Origin: Leptolyngbya sp. Heron Island J | GTDB taxonomy: Bacteria > Cyanobacteriota > Cyanobacteriia > Phormidesmidales > Phormidesmidaceae | DNA length: 64,000 nt | Direction: 5' to 3' | NCBI RefSeq assembly: GCF_000482245.1 | Contig: NZ_AWNH01000060.1 | Coordinates: 161,346-225,345 of the forward strand | Shown here: one piece after another, positions 27,417 to 35,807 of the stretch | Layout of the letters: every line of letters begins with the position of its first letter | Numbering within the stretch: position 1 is the stretch's first letter | Notes under the pieces: model-generated | What the model saw: the letters and a program-made list of their open reading frames with translations, nothing else | Told to the model about the DNA's origin: nothing | Database searches by the model: none | Position numbers and translations under genes: made by a program

Positions 27417-27725
27417 TGTTGAGAGACTCAGCAAAACAAACAAAAACAGCAACTAGAGGCCAGATGTAGAAGATACAGAACAACAGTGTTTGATATATCT
27501 ACTTCACCCATGGGCTGGGCCTATTGTTAGTCATTCAAACTACTGTTTGTAAATCCGTATCTAAACTAGATAAATCTAAGTTTTCTTGTGTATAATCTTC
27601 GACTTGAAAGCCTTGTCACTTCAGTATAGGCACCTTAGTTTTTGACAACTAACCTTGTTCCAAAGTTGGAAAAATACTTCACTCAGCTTAAAGAAAAAAA
27701 ATAGTAAGCCCTGGCTAGTACCGTG

Positions 27726-27759
27726 AATTAGCTGAGCTTTATGGGAAGGTCAGCTAATT
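27726..27759. other. Hairpin downstream of ssrA
   Basis: AATTAGCTGA (27726-27735) pairs with TCAGCTAATT (27750-27759) over a 14-base loop. It lies just beyond the ssrA terminator; role unknown. Confidence 0.35.
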
Positions 27760-27771
27760 ATTCAATAGACC

Positions 27772-27815
27772 AATAAAAAATAGCACTCTGCAAAAACTTC
27801 ATCCTTGCAGAGTGC
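27772..27815 (-). terminator. Rho-independent terminator of ssrA
   Basis: On the minus strand, GCACTCTGCAA and its complement (27783-27793 with 27805-27815) form an 11-bp stem, followed by a U-rich run read from the A-tract at 27775-27782. It ends about 30 bases after the tmRNA 3' end. Confidence 0.8.
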
Positions 27816-27846
27816 ATACTGATATGAAATTTGTGTGAAATAAAAA

Positions 27847-28236
27847 TGGAGCTGACGGGAGTCGAACCCGTGTCCGCCCTAAGTAATAACACGCCACTCA
27901 TTCACAGGCTTAGCCTATCTAATCCTCTAGGCGGGAATCGCTCATTATCCCGAGCAATGGGATGCTCTGGTAAAGGTCTTTGTCAAGCGGCTCACCAGAG
28001 AAATTAGCCTGACGCATCCGTTGGGGTTAGGCTTATCATCCTTAACGGAGTCAGACAATAAGCGCTCGAACCTAAGAGAGGTGTTTAAGCGGCAGCTACA
28101 GCTACTTGCTTACGAGCAAAAGGTACGATGTTGTTTGCATCTGTATTTAGTTGAGTCTTGATTTTCGAGAGTGGACTCGCTCTCGGCCTGCATCACAACG
28201 CGACTTTCGTCAAAACGTCGAAACCGTTACAGCCCC
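27847..28236 (-). ncRNA. ssrA: tmRNA (trans-translation RNA)
   Basis: About 390 nt. On the minus strand the 5' end reads GGGGCTGTAACGGTTTCGAC and the 3' end GGGTTCGACTCCCGTCAGCT followed by CCA of the acceptor arm. GGGGCTG pairs with CAGCTCC to form the tRNA-like stem, and the terminal CCA is not encoded. The tag reading frame (28085-28138) encodes ANNIVPFARKQVAVAAA and then TAA; ANNIVPFARK is typical of cyanobacterial tags. tmRNA rescues stalled ribosomes and tags the product for degradation. A likely -10 element (TAGAAT on the minus strand) lies at 28279-28284, which would leave a short 5' leader to be processed. It is in one piece, not permuted. Confidence 0.96.
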
Positions 28237-28597
28237 TTGAGAATAATCCCAGCTGAGATTACTTTTGGAGTACCCACTATTCTAGCGTATGGTTTTTGGT
28301 TTGACGAGTTGCCAGGACAAATTCCTAGAGCTTTTAATGGGGGCTTAACATATAAGGCTTTATGGGACTGATTAGCTTTAATAAACTAAAGCAGCTGTTT
28401 TTTAACTTATAATTATTGAGTTATTTGTACCACTGGAGCTTGTGACGCCCTGATGCCTTATGGGTTTTTGCTCAGTGCTTTGCAGGGTAATTGTTTTGGT
28501 GGTACCGAAGTTTGATATGCAGTTTTGACGCTGTCTAGATCTTCGGCCAAATGGATTCCACAGGAATACTTTCACCAGTAGAAGGGGTTATAGGGTT
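28237..28597. other. Divergent intergenic region upstream of ssrA
   Basis: About 360 bases holding the ssrA promoter on the minus strand and the leader of the repeat-protein gene on the plus strand. No gene is seen. A short plus-strand frame that overlaps ssrA is rejected. Confidence 0.4.
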
Positions 28598-29023
28598 ATG
28601 AGCAGCGACGCACCGGAAACTACTAGTAGTAAAACGACTCAAAAATCTAGTTCTTCGAGTACTACTCAAAAGAAATCAACCACATCAGCTGCGGCTAAGG
28701 GTGGTGGCATTGTTAAGGCTGAGAAGCCTGATATTATTGTGCTTGAAGACAATACTCGCGTTGTTGAGACGAATACGTTGCCTAACAATCGCCCGATTAC
28801 GGTGAGTGATGTCGAAGTTGTTCATACTCTTTCATCAGCTGGTGTGCGTCCGGTAATGGCGGATAGTTTTGAGGTTGCTAGTACCGATCACTTGCCTGGT
28901 CATCGTCCTGTGGCTGTGAGTACGCTGGTGGTTTCCGATTTAGATACTCTGCCTGGCCATCGACCGATTGCGTCTAATGATATTGATGAAGATAGCTCTG
29001 TGCTGATGGGTTATTTGGACTAG
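28598..29023 (+). CDS. Repeat protein with LPGHRP-type motifs, unknown function
   Basis: A 141-residue protein. Residues 1-40 are a Ser/Thr/Lys-rich, disordered leader (TTSSKTTQKSSSSSTTQKKS). Residues 55-130 contain four degenerate repeats of about 20 residues, with cores LPNNRPITVSD, AGVRPVMADS, LPGHRPVAVST and LPGHRPIASND. The pattern (L-P-x-x-R-P-[IV]-x-x-S plus a valine-rich strand) suggests a small beta-repeat fold. I do not recognise a named family. No signal peptide. It stands alone between ssrA and an ABC ATPase. Confidence 0.75.
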   Translation: MSSDAPETTSSKTTQKSSSSSTTQKKSTTSAAAKGGGIVKAEKPDIIVLEDNTRVVETNTLPNNRPITVSDVEVVHTLSSAGVRPVMADSFEVASTDHLPGHRPVAVSTLVVSDLDTLPGHRPIASNDIDEDSSVLMGYLD

Positions 29024-29127
29024 GCTATCTGGGCTTGCGATCGCACAAAGTTTGCCTACAGTAGCTCTCTGCATTACTAATTTTTTGAGGGATGGGTTCT
29101 AGCTCATCCCTCTTTGCGTTGACCGGG

Positions 29128-29982
29128 CTAGTCCAGGTTATGGCCAGTCAATTGAACGAAGATATCTTCTAGGTTTGATGGACGGGTCATCATGCCAGTT
29201 TTATCAGTTTGCTGGTCAAGAAACTGGTTGGCATCTTCGAGGGTGGGGAAGAAAGTATAGTTCCAGCGATCGTCGGTCTGTTGGATGACTATGCCCTCGC
29301 CATGGTGCGATCGCAATTCTGCCAGTGTCCCCATTTCAATCAGTCGTCCTTGATCCATAATGCCGATGCGATCGCATAAATATTCCACCTCTTCCATATA
29401 GTGGGTAGTCAGCAACATGGTCATGTCCCTCTGTTTATTGAGGTCCAGGATAATTTCCCAGAGACGACGACGGGTTTGTGGGTCCAGACCCACGGTGGGT
29501 TCATCTAAAAAAAGAATTTTGGGTTGATGCAGTAGGGCCCGAGCAATCTGTAACCGTCGTTTCATCCCGCCAGAGAGGGTTTTCACCTTATCGTCACGCC
29601 GCTCCGCCAGGTCTACATAGTCCAGCCATCGATCAATTTCTTGCTGCCGTCGTGGGTTAGGCAGATGGTGCATTCTGCCATGGAATTCCATATTTTCCCA
29701 GACCGATAAATCGCCATCAACGCTGGTTTGTTGAAGCACCACCCCGATTTGACGACGTACCTCGGCCTTTTGCCGATGGACGTCATAACCCGAGACGACG
29801 ATATCGCCTTGGGTGGCCCGAGTCAGCGTGGTTACCATGCGGATGGTGGTGGACTTGCCTGCACCATTCGGACCCAGTAGGCCGAAAATTTCACCTGGCT
29901 GGATAGTCAAAGAAAGGTCATTGACCACACAGGTGTTGTTATAGACTTTGTGAACATTACGCAGGCAAACGGCCGCCACCAT
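29128..29982 (-). CDS. ABC transporter ATP-binding protein (DrrA/CcmA-like)
   Basis: A 284-residue ATPase with Walker A GPNGAGKST, Q-loop VVLQQTSVDGDLS, signature LSGGMKRRLQIARAL, Walker B ILFLDEPTVGLD and switch His in LLTTHYMEE. A C-terminal domain of about 70 residues follows, of the kind found in ABC-2 exporters of the daunorubicin-resistance or CcmA group. Such an ATPase pairs with an ABC-2 permease, but no permease gene is adjacent, so the partner must be elsewhere. Substrate unknown. Confidence 0.9.
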   Translation of the reverse strand: MVAAVCLRNVHKVYNNTCVVNDLSLTIQPGEIFGLLGPNGAGKSTTIRMVTTLTRATQGDIVVSGYDVHRQKAEVRRQIGVVLQQTSVDGDLSVWENMEFHGRMHHLPNPRRQQEIDRWLDYVDLAERRDDKVKTLSGGMKRRLQIARALLHQPKILFLDEPTVGLDPQTRRRLWEIILDLNKQRDMTMLLTTHYMEEVEYLCDRIGIMDQGRLIEMGTLAELRSHHGEGIVIQQTDDRWNYTFFPTLEDANQFLDQQTDKTGMMTRPSNLEDIFVQLTGHNLD

Positions 29983-30036
29983 GGGATGTTGTAGAAAAAA
30001 TCAAGTTATGGATACAGTTGTAAAACATTGACCCCC

Positions 30037-30348
30037 ATGAGAGCAAAGATCAGCAACCAAGTTTTATTCATCCATCAGGATGATGTGCCTCCATACAAAA
30101 AAAAAGGGTCAGTGGTTCGCAATAGCTATTTTTGGGCGCTTAAGTCCATTGCTGACCGGGCAGGCTTTAACCACGATTGGGAATTTGATGAAACGGTTTG
30201 GATTGCCTTAGCTCGCATGCTGATGTCGTTTACGGAGTCGGGTTACTTAGGCTATCGGGAAACGACATTGGAATTTCATCCCGATGATGGCATTCCGCCG
30301 GAGTTGAAGGCTGTGGCGACCTGGGCAGAGCTTGAAGAGGAGGAGTAA
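30037..30348 (+). CDS. Conserved-looking small protein, unknown function
   Basis: A 103-residue protein from the ATG at 30037 (a TTG three codons upstream is open). It has no membrane segment and ends in an acidic tail (WAELEEEE). The middle (YFWALKSIADRAGFNHDWEF) looks globular. I do not recognise a family. It is divergent from the ABC ATPase, with about 50 bases between them. Confidence 0.6.
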   Translation: MRAKISNQVLFIHQDDVPPYKKKGSVVRNSYFWALKSIADRAGFNHDWEFDETVWIALARMLMSFTESGYLGYRETTLEFHPDDGIPPELKAVATWAELEEEE

Positions 30349-30511
30349 CCATTCTTGGGGTGAAGTTTGTCTTAGCAACTGGTTGCTCGAAACACGAAAA
30401 CCTAAGGTTCTTAGCTTCAATTGAAGAATTCGTTTAGAGGCTTAAACTCTGCTACTTCAAACATTGTCCTCATTCTTCCGCCTTATTCCTCCGGCCTCCT
30501 CACCTGCCCGC

Positions 30512-30540
30512 AAAAAAAAGGACAAGCTGTAAGCTTGCCC
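30512..30540 (-). terminator. Rho-independent terminator of the HLIP gene
   Basis: On the minus strand GGGCAAGC, a TTACA loop and GCTTGTCC (one G-U pair) are followed by eight T's. It lies about 75 bases beyond the HLIP stop. Confidence 0.85.
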
Positions 30541-30614
30541 TGGAGTTCTCTGACTGTACGTAAAAAGATTGATACTGGAGAGAGAGCTCTAGATGACCTG
30601 TCTAATCACAGGTC

Positions 30615-30758
30615 TTACATCAAGCCCAACTGAGACAGGATGCCCTGACCAGTCAGTAGCTCAGTAGCTAGACCGATTACGAAACCTAGCATGGCCAAGC
30701 GACCATTCCAGTTTTCAGCAATCTCAGTAAAACCAAACTTTGCGTTGTCTTCAGCCAT
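30615..30758 (-). CDS. hli: High-light-inducible protein (HLIP/SCP)
   Basis: A 47-residue single-helix chlorophyll-binding protein, starting MAEDNAKFGFTEIAENWNGR. The chlorophyll-binding motif AENWNGRLAMLGFVIGLATE (ExxNxRxAM) is complete. HLIPs bind chlorophyll and carotenoid, dissipate excess energy and protect photosystem assembly and chlorophyll synthesis under stress. An AAGGA ribosome-binding site lies about 10 bases before the ATG. A strong terminator (30512-30540) follows. It is a single-gene unit, as is common for hli genes. It is the short form, ending GILSQLGLM. Confidence 0.95.
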   Translation of the reverse strand: MAEDNAKFGFTEIAENWNGRLAMLGFVIGLATELLTGQGILSQLGLM

Positions 30759-30923
30759 GATCGGTTATTCCTTCAAACGAAACGTAACGACGAGTAACAT
30801 CGTGTAACTAAATGTTAATCACTATTTTTTAAATCGGCAATGGCGGTTGGAAAAAACTTGGATAAGCCTTCGATAAAAGGGTTTAGATGTTTGCTACGGA
30901 CCTTGTTCCAGTTGGATGGGCGG

Positions 30924-32042
30924 TTATCCGTTCGTTACTAAAATAACCATTATGAGAATGATAGTTGCGATCGCAACTGCCAACCCCACTTTCCAGGCAG
31001 CTACCGGTCGTTCACCCATGATCACCCCGGTTTGAGCATTGATCATTACCTGATAGGTTTTGCCACCATAGCGATAGCTAGCCATCCACACAGGTAGCAA
31101 AATATGTTTAAAAGTCTCTTGTGAATAGGTCGTCGATACTGAACGAATGCGCTGTTGATCACCGCCAATATCGGTACGTATATCGCCACGGATAATGTTG
31201 GCCATCATCCCCTTTGCCTGTTCATATCCTTCTTTGACCATGATTTCGTAGCGTTGAGCCTGAAATCCTGCTAAGTACTCAGCGCTGTAGGGTTTCAGTT
31301 GAGATACTGGCAAACTAGGCCATAGCCGCTGCAGCTTTTTCGAATCAATCGCTCGCGTAGCCGGAACGAGGACATCATCAAAGAACCTTGACACACGTCC
31401 TGAGGCATGAAGCCAGCGAGTTTTTCGAACTCGCTCCGTACCTTCTTTAGTCTGCTTGGTGACATAGTAGTAGGTTCCTCGCTGCCCCTGGTAGTGACTT
31501 TGGGTTTGGGCATCGTAGGTCCAAAAAGGCAAATAAACGCCAGTCAACGCCTGGTTTTGTGCCAGCTGCTTCAATTGTCCTGGTAGAAATATAGCCTTAA
31601 GGTCTTTCCAGTCCCAACGAAAAGCTAGCCACTCACGTAAATTGGTTACGGCTACCTTACGACCCACCTTAAACGGAACTAATGCCGACGGGGCCAGGGT
31701 TGGGTCGGCAGGATGACTCTTCTGCGCAACGATGCTGGTGGTACAAAATGGGCATTTACCTGCAACATCTGGTGGTTCAAAGGTGATTGTGGCTTGACAA
31801 CCGGGGCAGGTGACCTCCTGGGCTGTGGTTGCTAATTGAGCAAGGTGGGTCCGGTTGGTTTCAATGAATGTCGCTAGGTCATGCTCTTGTAACGTGGCCC
31901 TGAGTTTAGTAGCCGTTACGTTGGGCATAGCCTCGGTACGGCCACAATAGGAGCATTTCAGCTGCCCTAGGTCAGGATCAAACGCCATATCGGCTTTGCA
32001 CCCAGGGCACTGATATTGGTTAATGGATGTGGTGTTCACCAT
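30924..32042 (-). CDS. Zinc-ribbon membrane protein (YdjG-like)
   Basis: A 372-residue protein with two N-terminal zinc ribbons: CPGC (residues 12-15) with CSYC (30-33), and CPGC (79-82) with CPFC (97-100). The central domain is Trp- and Tyr-rich (YLPFWTYDAQTQSHYQGQRG). A C-terminal membrane helix follows (VGLAVAIATIILIMVILV). Proteins of this shape (often called TFIIB-type zinc ribbon or PriA-like by automated annotation) are commonly encoded next to an SPFH protein, as in Bacillus ydjG-ydjI. It lies 11 bases downstream of the SPFH gene here, so they form an operon. Probable role in membrane organisation or stress. Confidence 0.8.
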   Translation of the reverse strand: MVNTTSINQYQCPGCKADMAFDPDLGQLKCSYCGRTEAMPNVTATKLRATLQEHDLATFIETNRTHLAQLATTAQEVTCPGCQATITFEPPDVAGKCPFCTTSIVAQKSHPADPTLAPSALVPFKVGRKVAVTNLREWLAFRWDWKDLKAIFLPGQLKQLAQNQALTGVYLPFWTYDAQTQSHYQGQRGTYYYVTKQTKEGTERVRKTRWLHASGRVSRFFDDVLVPATRAIDSKKLQRLWPSLPVSQLKPYSAEYLAGFQAQRYEIMVKEGYEQAKGMMANIIRGDIRTDIGGDQQRIRSVSTTYSQETFKHILLPVWMASYRYGGKTYQVMINAQTGVIMGERPVAAWKVGLAVAIATIILIMVILVTNG

Positions 32043-32053
32043 GGGACAGTCAG

Positions 32054-33187
32054 CTAATTTCCCGGTGGTGGTGGCGGTACGCTGCTGAGCAGTGACTGTA
32101 GCTCAGGGACTGTATGGGCTGGTTGCCAGCCGGCCATACCCTGCTTCCACACATTGGATTGAGCGGTTAAGCCATTAGTGAGTAGCTGTTCTTGAGAGTA
32201 AGGGCCAAAATTTTGACCACCACGGGTGATATACCAGCTGGAGATTGGCATTGGCGGCGGGGGCGCTGCTGGGCCAGGGGAGACCGGAGGCGTAGGCTTC
32301 GACGTGAGCTCAGCCGAATGGGCGGCCGCCGCGCGTGGATTCATCGCGTTGGCGATTTGCTGACCCATAGCAATGCCGACACCGAGGTCGAGGCCAGGAC
32401 TCGCGCCAGCAGGGTTTTTGGCCGATTGTTCGATAGCGTTGGCAGCCTGGTATTGTGTGTACTGCTGCATATTGCCCAGAATGCCAATGGAGGCACGTTT
32501 ATCAAGGGCGGCTTCGACTTCAGGGGGTAGGGAGATATTCTCGATTAGCAGCTGACGCAGCTCCAGCCCAAATTGCTGCATGTTGGGCTGCATGGCGTCA
32601 CGTACCTGTTCACCCATGACCTGATAGTTGGCCGCCAGGTCAAATAAGGGAGTTTGATCTTGGCCAACCCAGCTGGCAAAGGCGGAGACGATCATATTGC
32701 GCAGATGATCGCTGATCTCATCAGTTTGAAAGAGCCCGTCGGTACTAATTAGCTGCTCTAGCAAGATACGGGCGTCACTTACGCGCATGGTGTAGGTACC
32801 GTAGGCTCGCAACCGGACTGGACCTAGTTCAGGGTCCCGAATGGTGATGGGATTGGCAGTACCCCACTTGAGGTTGGTAAAAACCTTGGTATTGAAAAAG
32901 TAAACCTCGGCTTTGAATGGAGAGTTAAAGCCGTACTTCCAGCCCATCAGTGTAGTGAGGACTGGCATATTTTGGGTTTCTAAACGGTGCCGACCTGGCT
33001 CATAGACATCAGCAACCTGTCCCTCACCGACTAAAATGGCAACCTGTCCAGGGCGCACTGTTAGCTGTGCCCCCATTTTGATCTCATTCTGGAACCGCTC
33101 AAAGCGATAGGCAATGGTATCTTGCGATGGATCGAGCCATTCAATAATGTCAATGAATTCGGCCCGAACTTTCTCAAATAATCCCAC
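32054..33187 (-). CDS. SPFH-domain protein with C-terminal GYF_2 domain (YdjI-like)
   Basis: A 377-residue protein. Residues about 1-240 form the YdjI/virion-core-type SPFH domain (TVRPGQVAILVGEGQVADVY, FFNTKVFTNLKWGTANPITI, RLRAYGTYTMRV). A Pro/Ala-rich linker then leads to a GYF_2 (DUF4339) domain near residues 318-365 (WYITRGGQNFGPYSQEQL, VWKQGMAGWQPA). There is no N-terminal membrane segment. SPFH proteins organise membrane microdomains, and GYF_2 binds proline-rich peptides. It is the first gene of a two-gene unit with the zinc-ribbon protein. Confidence 0.88.
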   Translation of the reverse strand: MGLFEKVRAEFIDIIEWLDPSQDTIAYRFERFQNEIKMGAQLTVRPGQVAILVGEGQVADVYEPGRHRLETQNMPVLTTLMGWKYGFNSPFKAEVYFFNTKVFTNLKWGTANPITIRDPELGPVRLRAYGTYTMRVSDARILLEQLISTDGLFQTDEISDHLRNMIVSAFASWVGQDQTPLFDLAANYQVMGEQVRDAMQPNMQQFGLELRQLLIENISLPPEVEAALDKRASIGILGNMQQYTQYQAANAIEQSAKNPAGASPGLDLGVGIAMGQQIANAMNPRAAAAHSAELTSKPTPPVSPGPAAPPPPMPISSWYITRGGQNFGPYSQEQLLTNGLTAQSNVWKQGMAGWQPAHTVPELQSLLSSVPPPPPGN

Positions 33188-33399
33188 TGTGCGCTCTCCG
33201 TAGCGAAGATGTATCTGTTCTAAGAGTTACCCTAGCTTTCCCATGAGCTTGGGAAATTTTGTTGAACTGTTATAGAAATCAATACACGTTAATTAGTTCC
33301 GGTTCCGTAAGGCATCGGAGCTTTGAGAGGGGCGTAAGCTAATGGTCAGATGGGTTAGCAGGTTACTGTCATGCCGCTTCTTGATATTGAGGCTTAATC

Positions 33400-33957
33400 T
33401 TATGCAACCTTTTGCTCAACGCCAAAGCCGACGAGACCTAATTTTTCTAACGGTTGGCCTGCAGGTGGACGCAAGTAATTAAGAATACGACGGATACGTG
33501 TGCTCGGATTGATCAGGGTGATTGAGTCTACGGAGACCACGCGGGTGTAGTTTGTGGTCATTAACAGTTCGCTGGTGTGGGTATCAAAGCGAAAGTGGGA
33601 GATGATAGGACGAGCTTCTTCGTAGGCGCGATCGCGAAGATAATCGCCCTCTAAAATATTGCCTGTTTCTATATTGGTGACAAACAACAGATTCAAGGTT
33701 TGAGAGACTTTTTCACCCTTTTCCGATACGGTATCAAAGGCAAGACGAAAGCCCGGTAGTGTTGCTAGGTCTTCAACCTCGCCGTAGGCATTATCAGCCA
33801 GCACCCTAGCCTTAATTTCATCAGTGATTGGGGATACTTGAAAGTCAGTATGGGAACGTTCTACTTCGTTTTGGGTGAGATAGTGGTAAGTACGCTCTGT
33901 AGACCAGCTGCCAATGCAGTGGTCAAAGAATTGATGGAAGACTGAGCTTAGCGCCAT
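33400..33957 (-). CDS. Phycobiliprotein chromophore lyase, CpcS/CpeS type
   Basis: A 185-residue protein of the CpcS/CpeS lipocalin-like lyase group, which attaches bilins to phycobiliprotein cysteines. Features are FFDHCIGSWSTERTYHYLT at the N-terminus, the conserved LRDRAYEEARPIISHFRFD and the end LEKLGLVGFGVEQKVA. It is divergent from cpcT, with about 200 bases between them, which supports a joint role in phycobilisome assembly. The subtype (CpcS1, CpcS-III or CpcV) cannot be settled here. Confidence 0.85.
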   Translation of the reverse strand: MALSSVFHQFFDHCIGSWSTERTYHYLTQNEVERSHTDFQVSPITDEIKARVLADNAYGEVEDLATLPGFRLAFDTVSEKGEKVSQTLNLLFVTNIETGNILEGDYLRDRAYEEARPIISHFRFDTHTSELLMTTNYTRVVSVDSITLINPSTRIRRILNYLRPPAGQPLEKLGLVGFGVEQKVA

Positions 33958-34153
33958 AGGGTTGCTCTCAAGGGGGTTCTATCTTTTCATAATAAATGGC
34001 GAAGCTACATCACCTGATGAGTTTAGGTGGCTCTTCTATCGCTCTTTAGCTAAAAAAGCTGTTTGGAGAAAAATCCTTCAATACACAATCAAAATCAATC
34101 TGATGTTGTTTGACGCCCAAAATCTCCATAATTAAACCGATAGCTCTTTTGAT

Positions 34154-34744
34154 ATGTCCCACGCAACTGATGTTTCGACCTTGCTGAAGTGGATGGCTGC
34201 TGATTTTAGCAATCAGGCCCAGGCAATTGAGAATCCTCCCTTTTTTGCGCATATCCGGGTATGTATGCGACCTTTGCCCTCAGATTTTTTGCCAGGGAGT
34301 TGTTTGTATTTAGAGCAAGCTTATGACTTTATGCTGGGGCAGCCTTATCGGGTGCGGGTGCTGCACTTTTTACCGCAGGATGATCACATTTTGCTTGAAA
34401 ACTATACGTTTGAGGAGCAGGATGCTGTCATTGGTGCAGCCCGTGATGTTGAAAAGCTGGCTACTATTTCAGCCGACCAGATCGAGAAAATGCCTGGCTG
34501 TGATATGACCGTACGCTGGACTGGTCATAGCTTCATCGGCAAAGTTGTGCCAGGCAAAAATTGCATGGTGGTGCGCAAGGGCAAAACCAGCTATCTAGAC
34601 AATGAATTTGAAATTACGGACGATAAGCTAATCAGCTACGACCGTGGTCGCGATCCAGAAACTGATGAACTACTTTGGGGTTCGGTAGCCGGACCGTTTG
34701 AGTTTGAGAAACGGCAACGATTTGACCATGAAGTGAGGGTCTGA
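34154..34744 (+). CDS. cpcT: Phycobiliprotein lyase CpcT/CpeT
   Basis: A 196-residue lyase that attaches phycocyanobilin to the Cys-153 site of phycobiliprotein beta subunits. It follows the family along its length: LLKWMAADFSNQAQAIENPP, FFAHIRVCMRPLP, LYLEQAYDFMLGQPYRVRVL, DMTVRWTGHSFIGKV, YDRGRDPETDELLWGSVAGP. The length fits the usual 195-200 residues. Divergent from the CpcS-type lyase. Confidence 0.95.
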   Translation: MSHATDVSTLLKWMAADFSNQAQAIENPPFFAHIRVCMRPLPSDFLPGSCLYLEQAYDFMLGQPYRVRVLHFLPQDDHILLENYTFEEQDAVIGAARDVEKLATISADQIEKMPGCDMTVRWTGHSFIGKVVPGKNCMVVRKGKTSYLDNEFEITDDKLISYDRGRDPETDELLWGSVAGPFEFEKRQRFDHEVRV

Positions 34745-34776
34745 GACAGAGCGACTGTTCTGGGCATGAAAGCGCT

Positions 34777-35031
34777 TTAATGCACTATGGTGGGCTGCTT
34801 TGCCAGGATAAATTCTAAAAATGCATAAGTGGTCGCTGTATCGAAGCGATAGGTTTTTCCTTCATAATCCACCAGGTATTCACCTTCAACTTCGCCACAG
34901 GCTGTACAGGTAAATGCCTTAGAAGCTAAGGCATCAATACTGAGGTCACGAATACGTTTGGCCAGCCATTGCTCTAACTGACCAAATACAGGGGATTCTA
35001 GGCTAGCTTGACGCTGTGTTTCATGAGCCAT
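34777..35031 (-). CDS. Small conserved-looking protein with CxxC
   Basis: An 84-residue protein from the ATG at 35031; in-frame starts also lie at 35070 (ATG) and 35076 (TTG). It has one CTAC motif and a YDFGK-like beta part (VDYEGKTYRFDTATTYAFLE). No family recognised. It sits just after cpcT, convergent with it (32 bases between stops). Confidence 0.55.
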   Translation of the reverse strand: MAHETQRQASLESPVFGQLEQWLAKRIRDLSIDALASKAFTCTACGEVEGEYLVDYEGKTYRFDTATTYAFLEFILAKQPTIVH

Positions 35032-35198
35032 AACAGATGTCCTCTCTGAGGGGGCACTGCTATTATGCATGGTCAAGTCTGGCTAGATCTGAAAAATGAT
35101 TAGGAACTCACTGAGTGTTTCTTGAACATTCTCAGACGGGGGCGCAGAGGACTGTCTGGCTGATGACATTGTGGGCAACTCTGCTACTAAATGTGGTT

Positions 35199-35651
35199 TT
35201 AGTGCATGGCATCGACGAAGTCAGCTTGCTGGTCGCGGGGTATAGGCCAGTCTTCGTTTTCGCCACCGATGTAAACACGTTTAATGACGATGTAGTCTTT
35301 GCTAAATTGCTTGAGGGTGTTGACTAAGATATCTAGCGAGATCGCATCGGTGGTACCCAAATCAAACCAGCAGCGAGCCCAGGTCCCTTCAAACTGAACC
35401 TCTGACATATTGTGCATCACCGACATCAGACTGCTTTCAGCTTCATCGTTGTCGTAGTCCATGTAGCTAATCTCATGACCACCGTCTTGGACTTGTAGAT
35501 TCTCGGCATTAAACCCACCCAGCTTGCCCAGGAAAAACCAAGAGTCAAAAATTTCTTCGATGTACTGCTGTTCCATGGTGGAAGGCACATTCTCTAGCTC
35601 TAGCCAAATCCACAGATTGAAGAAGTCGCACTCGCGAAAGCGAATTTCCAT
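35199..35651 (-). CDS. DUF3531 family protein
   Basis: A 150-residue protein matching the DUF3531 family of cyanobacteria and plant plastids: FFNLWIWLELENVPS, DSWFFLGKLGGFNAENLQVQ, FEGTWARCWFDLGTTDAISL and YIGGENEDWPIP. It has no membrane segment. Function is unknown; its confinement to oxygenic phototrophs points to a photosynthesis-linked role. It is divergent from the ABC ATPase gene. Confidence 0.85.
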   Translation of the reverse strand: MEIRFRECDFFNLWIWLELENVPSTMEQQYIEEIFDSWFFLGKLGGFNAENLQVQDGGHEISYMDYDNDEAESSLMSVMHNMSEVQFEGTWARCWFDLGTTDAISLDILVNTLKQFSKDYIVIKRVYIGGENEDWPIPRDQQADFVDAMH

Positions 35652-35807
35652 AGTGTCGGTTGCATGATTCCAGTTATCTAGAATAGCAAGCGCTTTGCTT
35701 TCCCGTAGATAACTGCCTTAGACGAGATTGATGAATAGAGACAGATGCACAGCCCTGAGCATACAAAACATTGGCTATAGTGTGAGATGGCCCTTCTTGT
35801 TGCCCCA

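Larger units (their letters stand above)
26715..27846. other. Gene-poor 1.1-kb region with several hairpins
   Basis: AT-rich DNA between the CHAT gene and ssrA. It holds an inverted repeat at 27092-27143, one possible minus-strand small ORF (27261-27416), a hairpin at 27726-27759 and the ssrA terminator. A TTG-started frame at 26837-27040 looks accidental. No tRNA is seen. Small RNAs are possible. Confidence 0.5.

Noticed and set aside
27847..27876. tRNA-like T-arm (GGGTTCGACTCCC)
   Set aside because: It belongs to the tRNA-like end of ssrA; no free-standing tRNA gene was found in the window.
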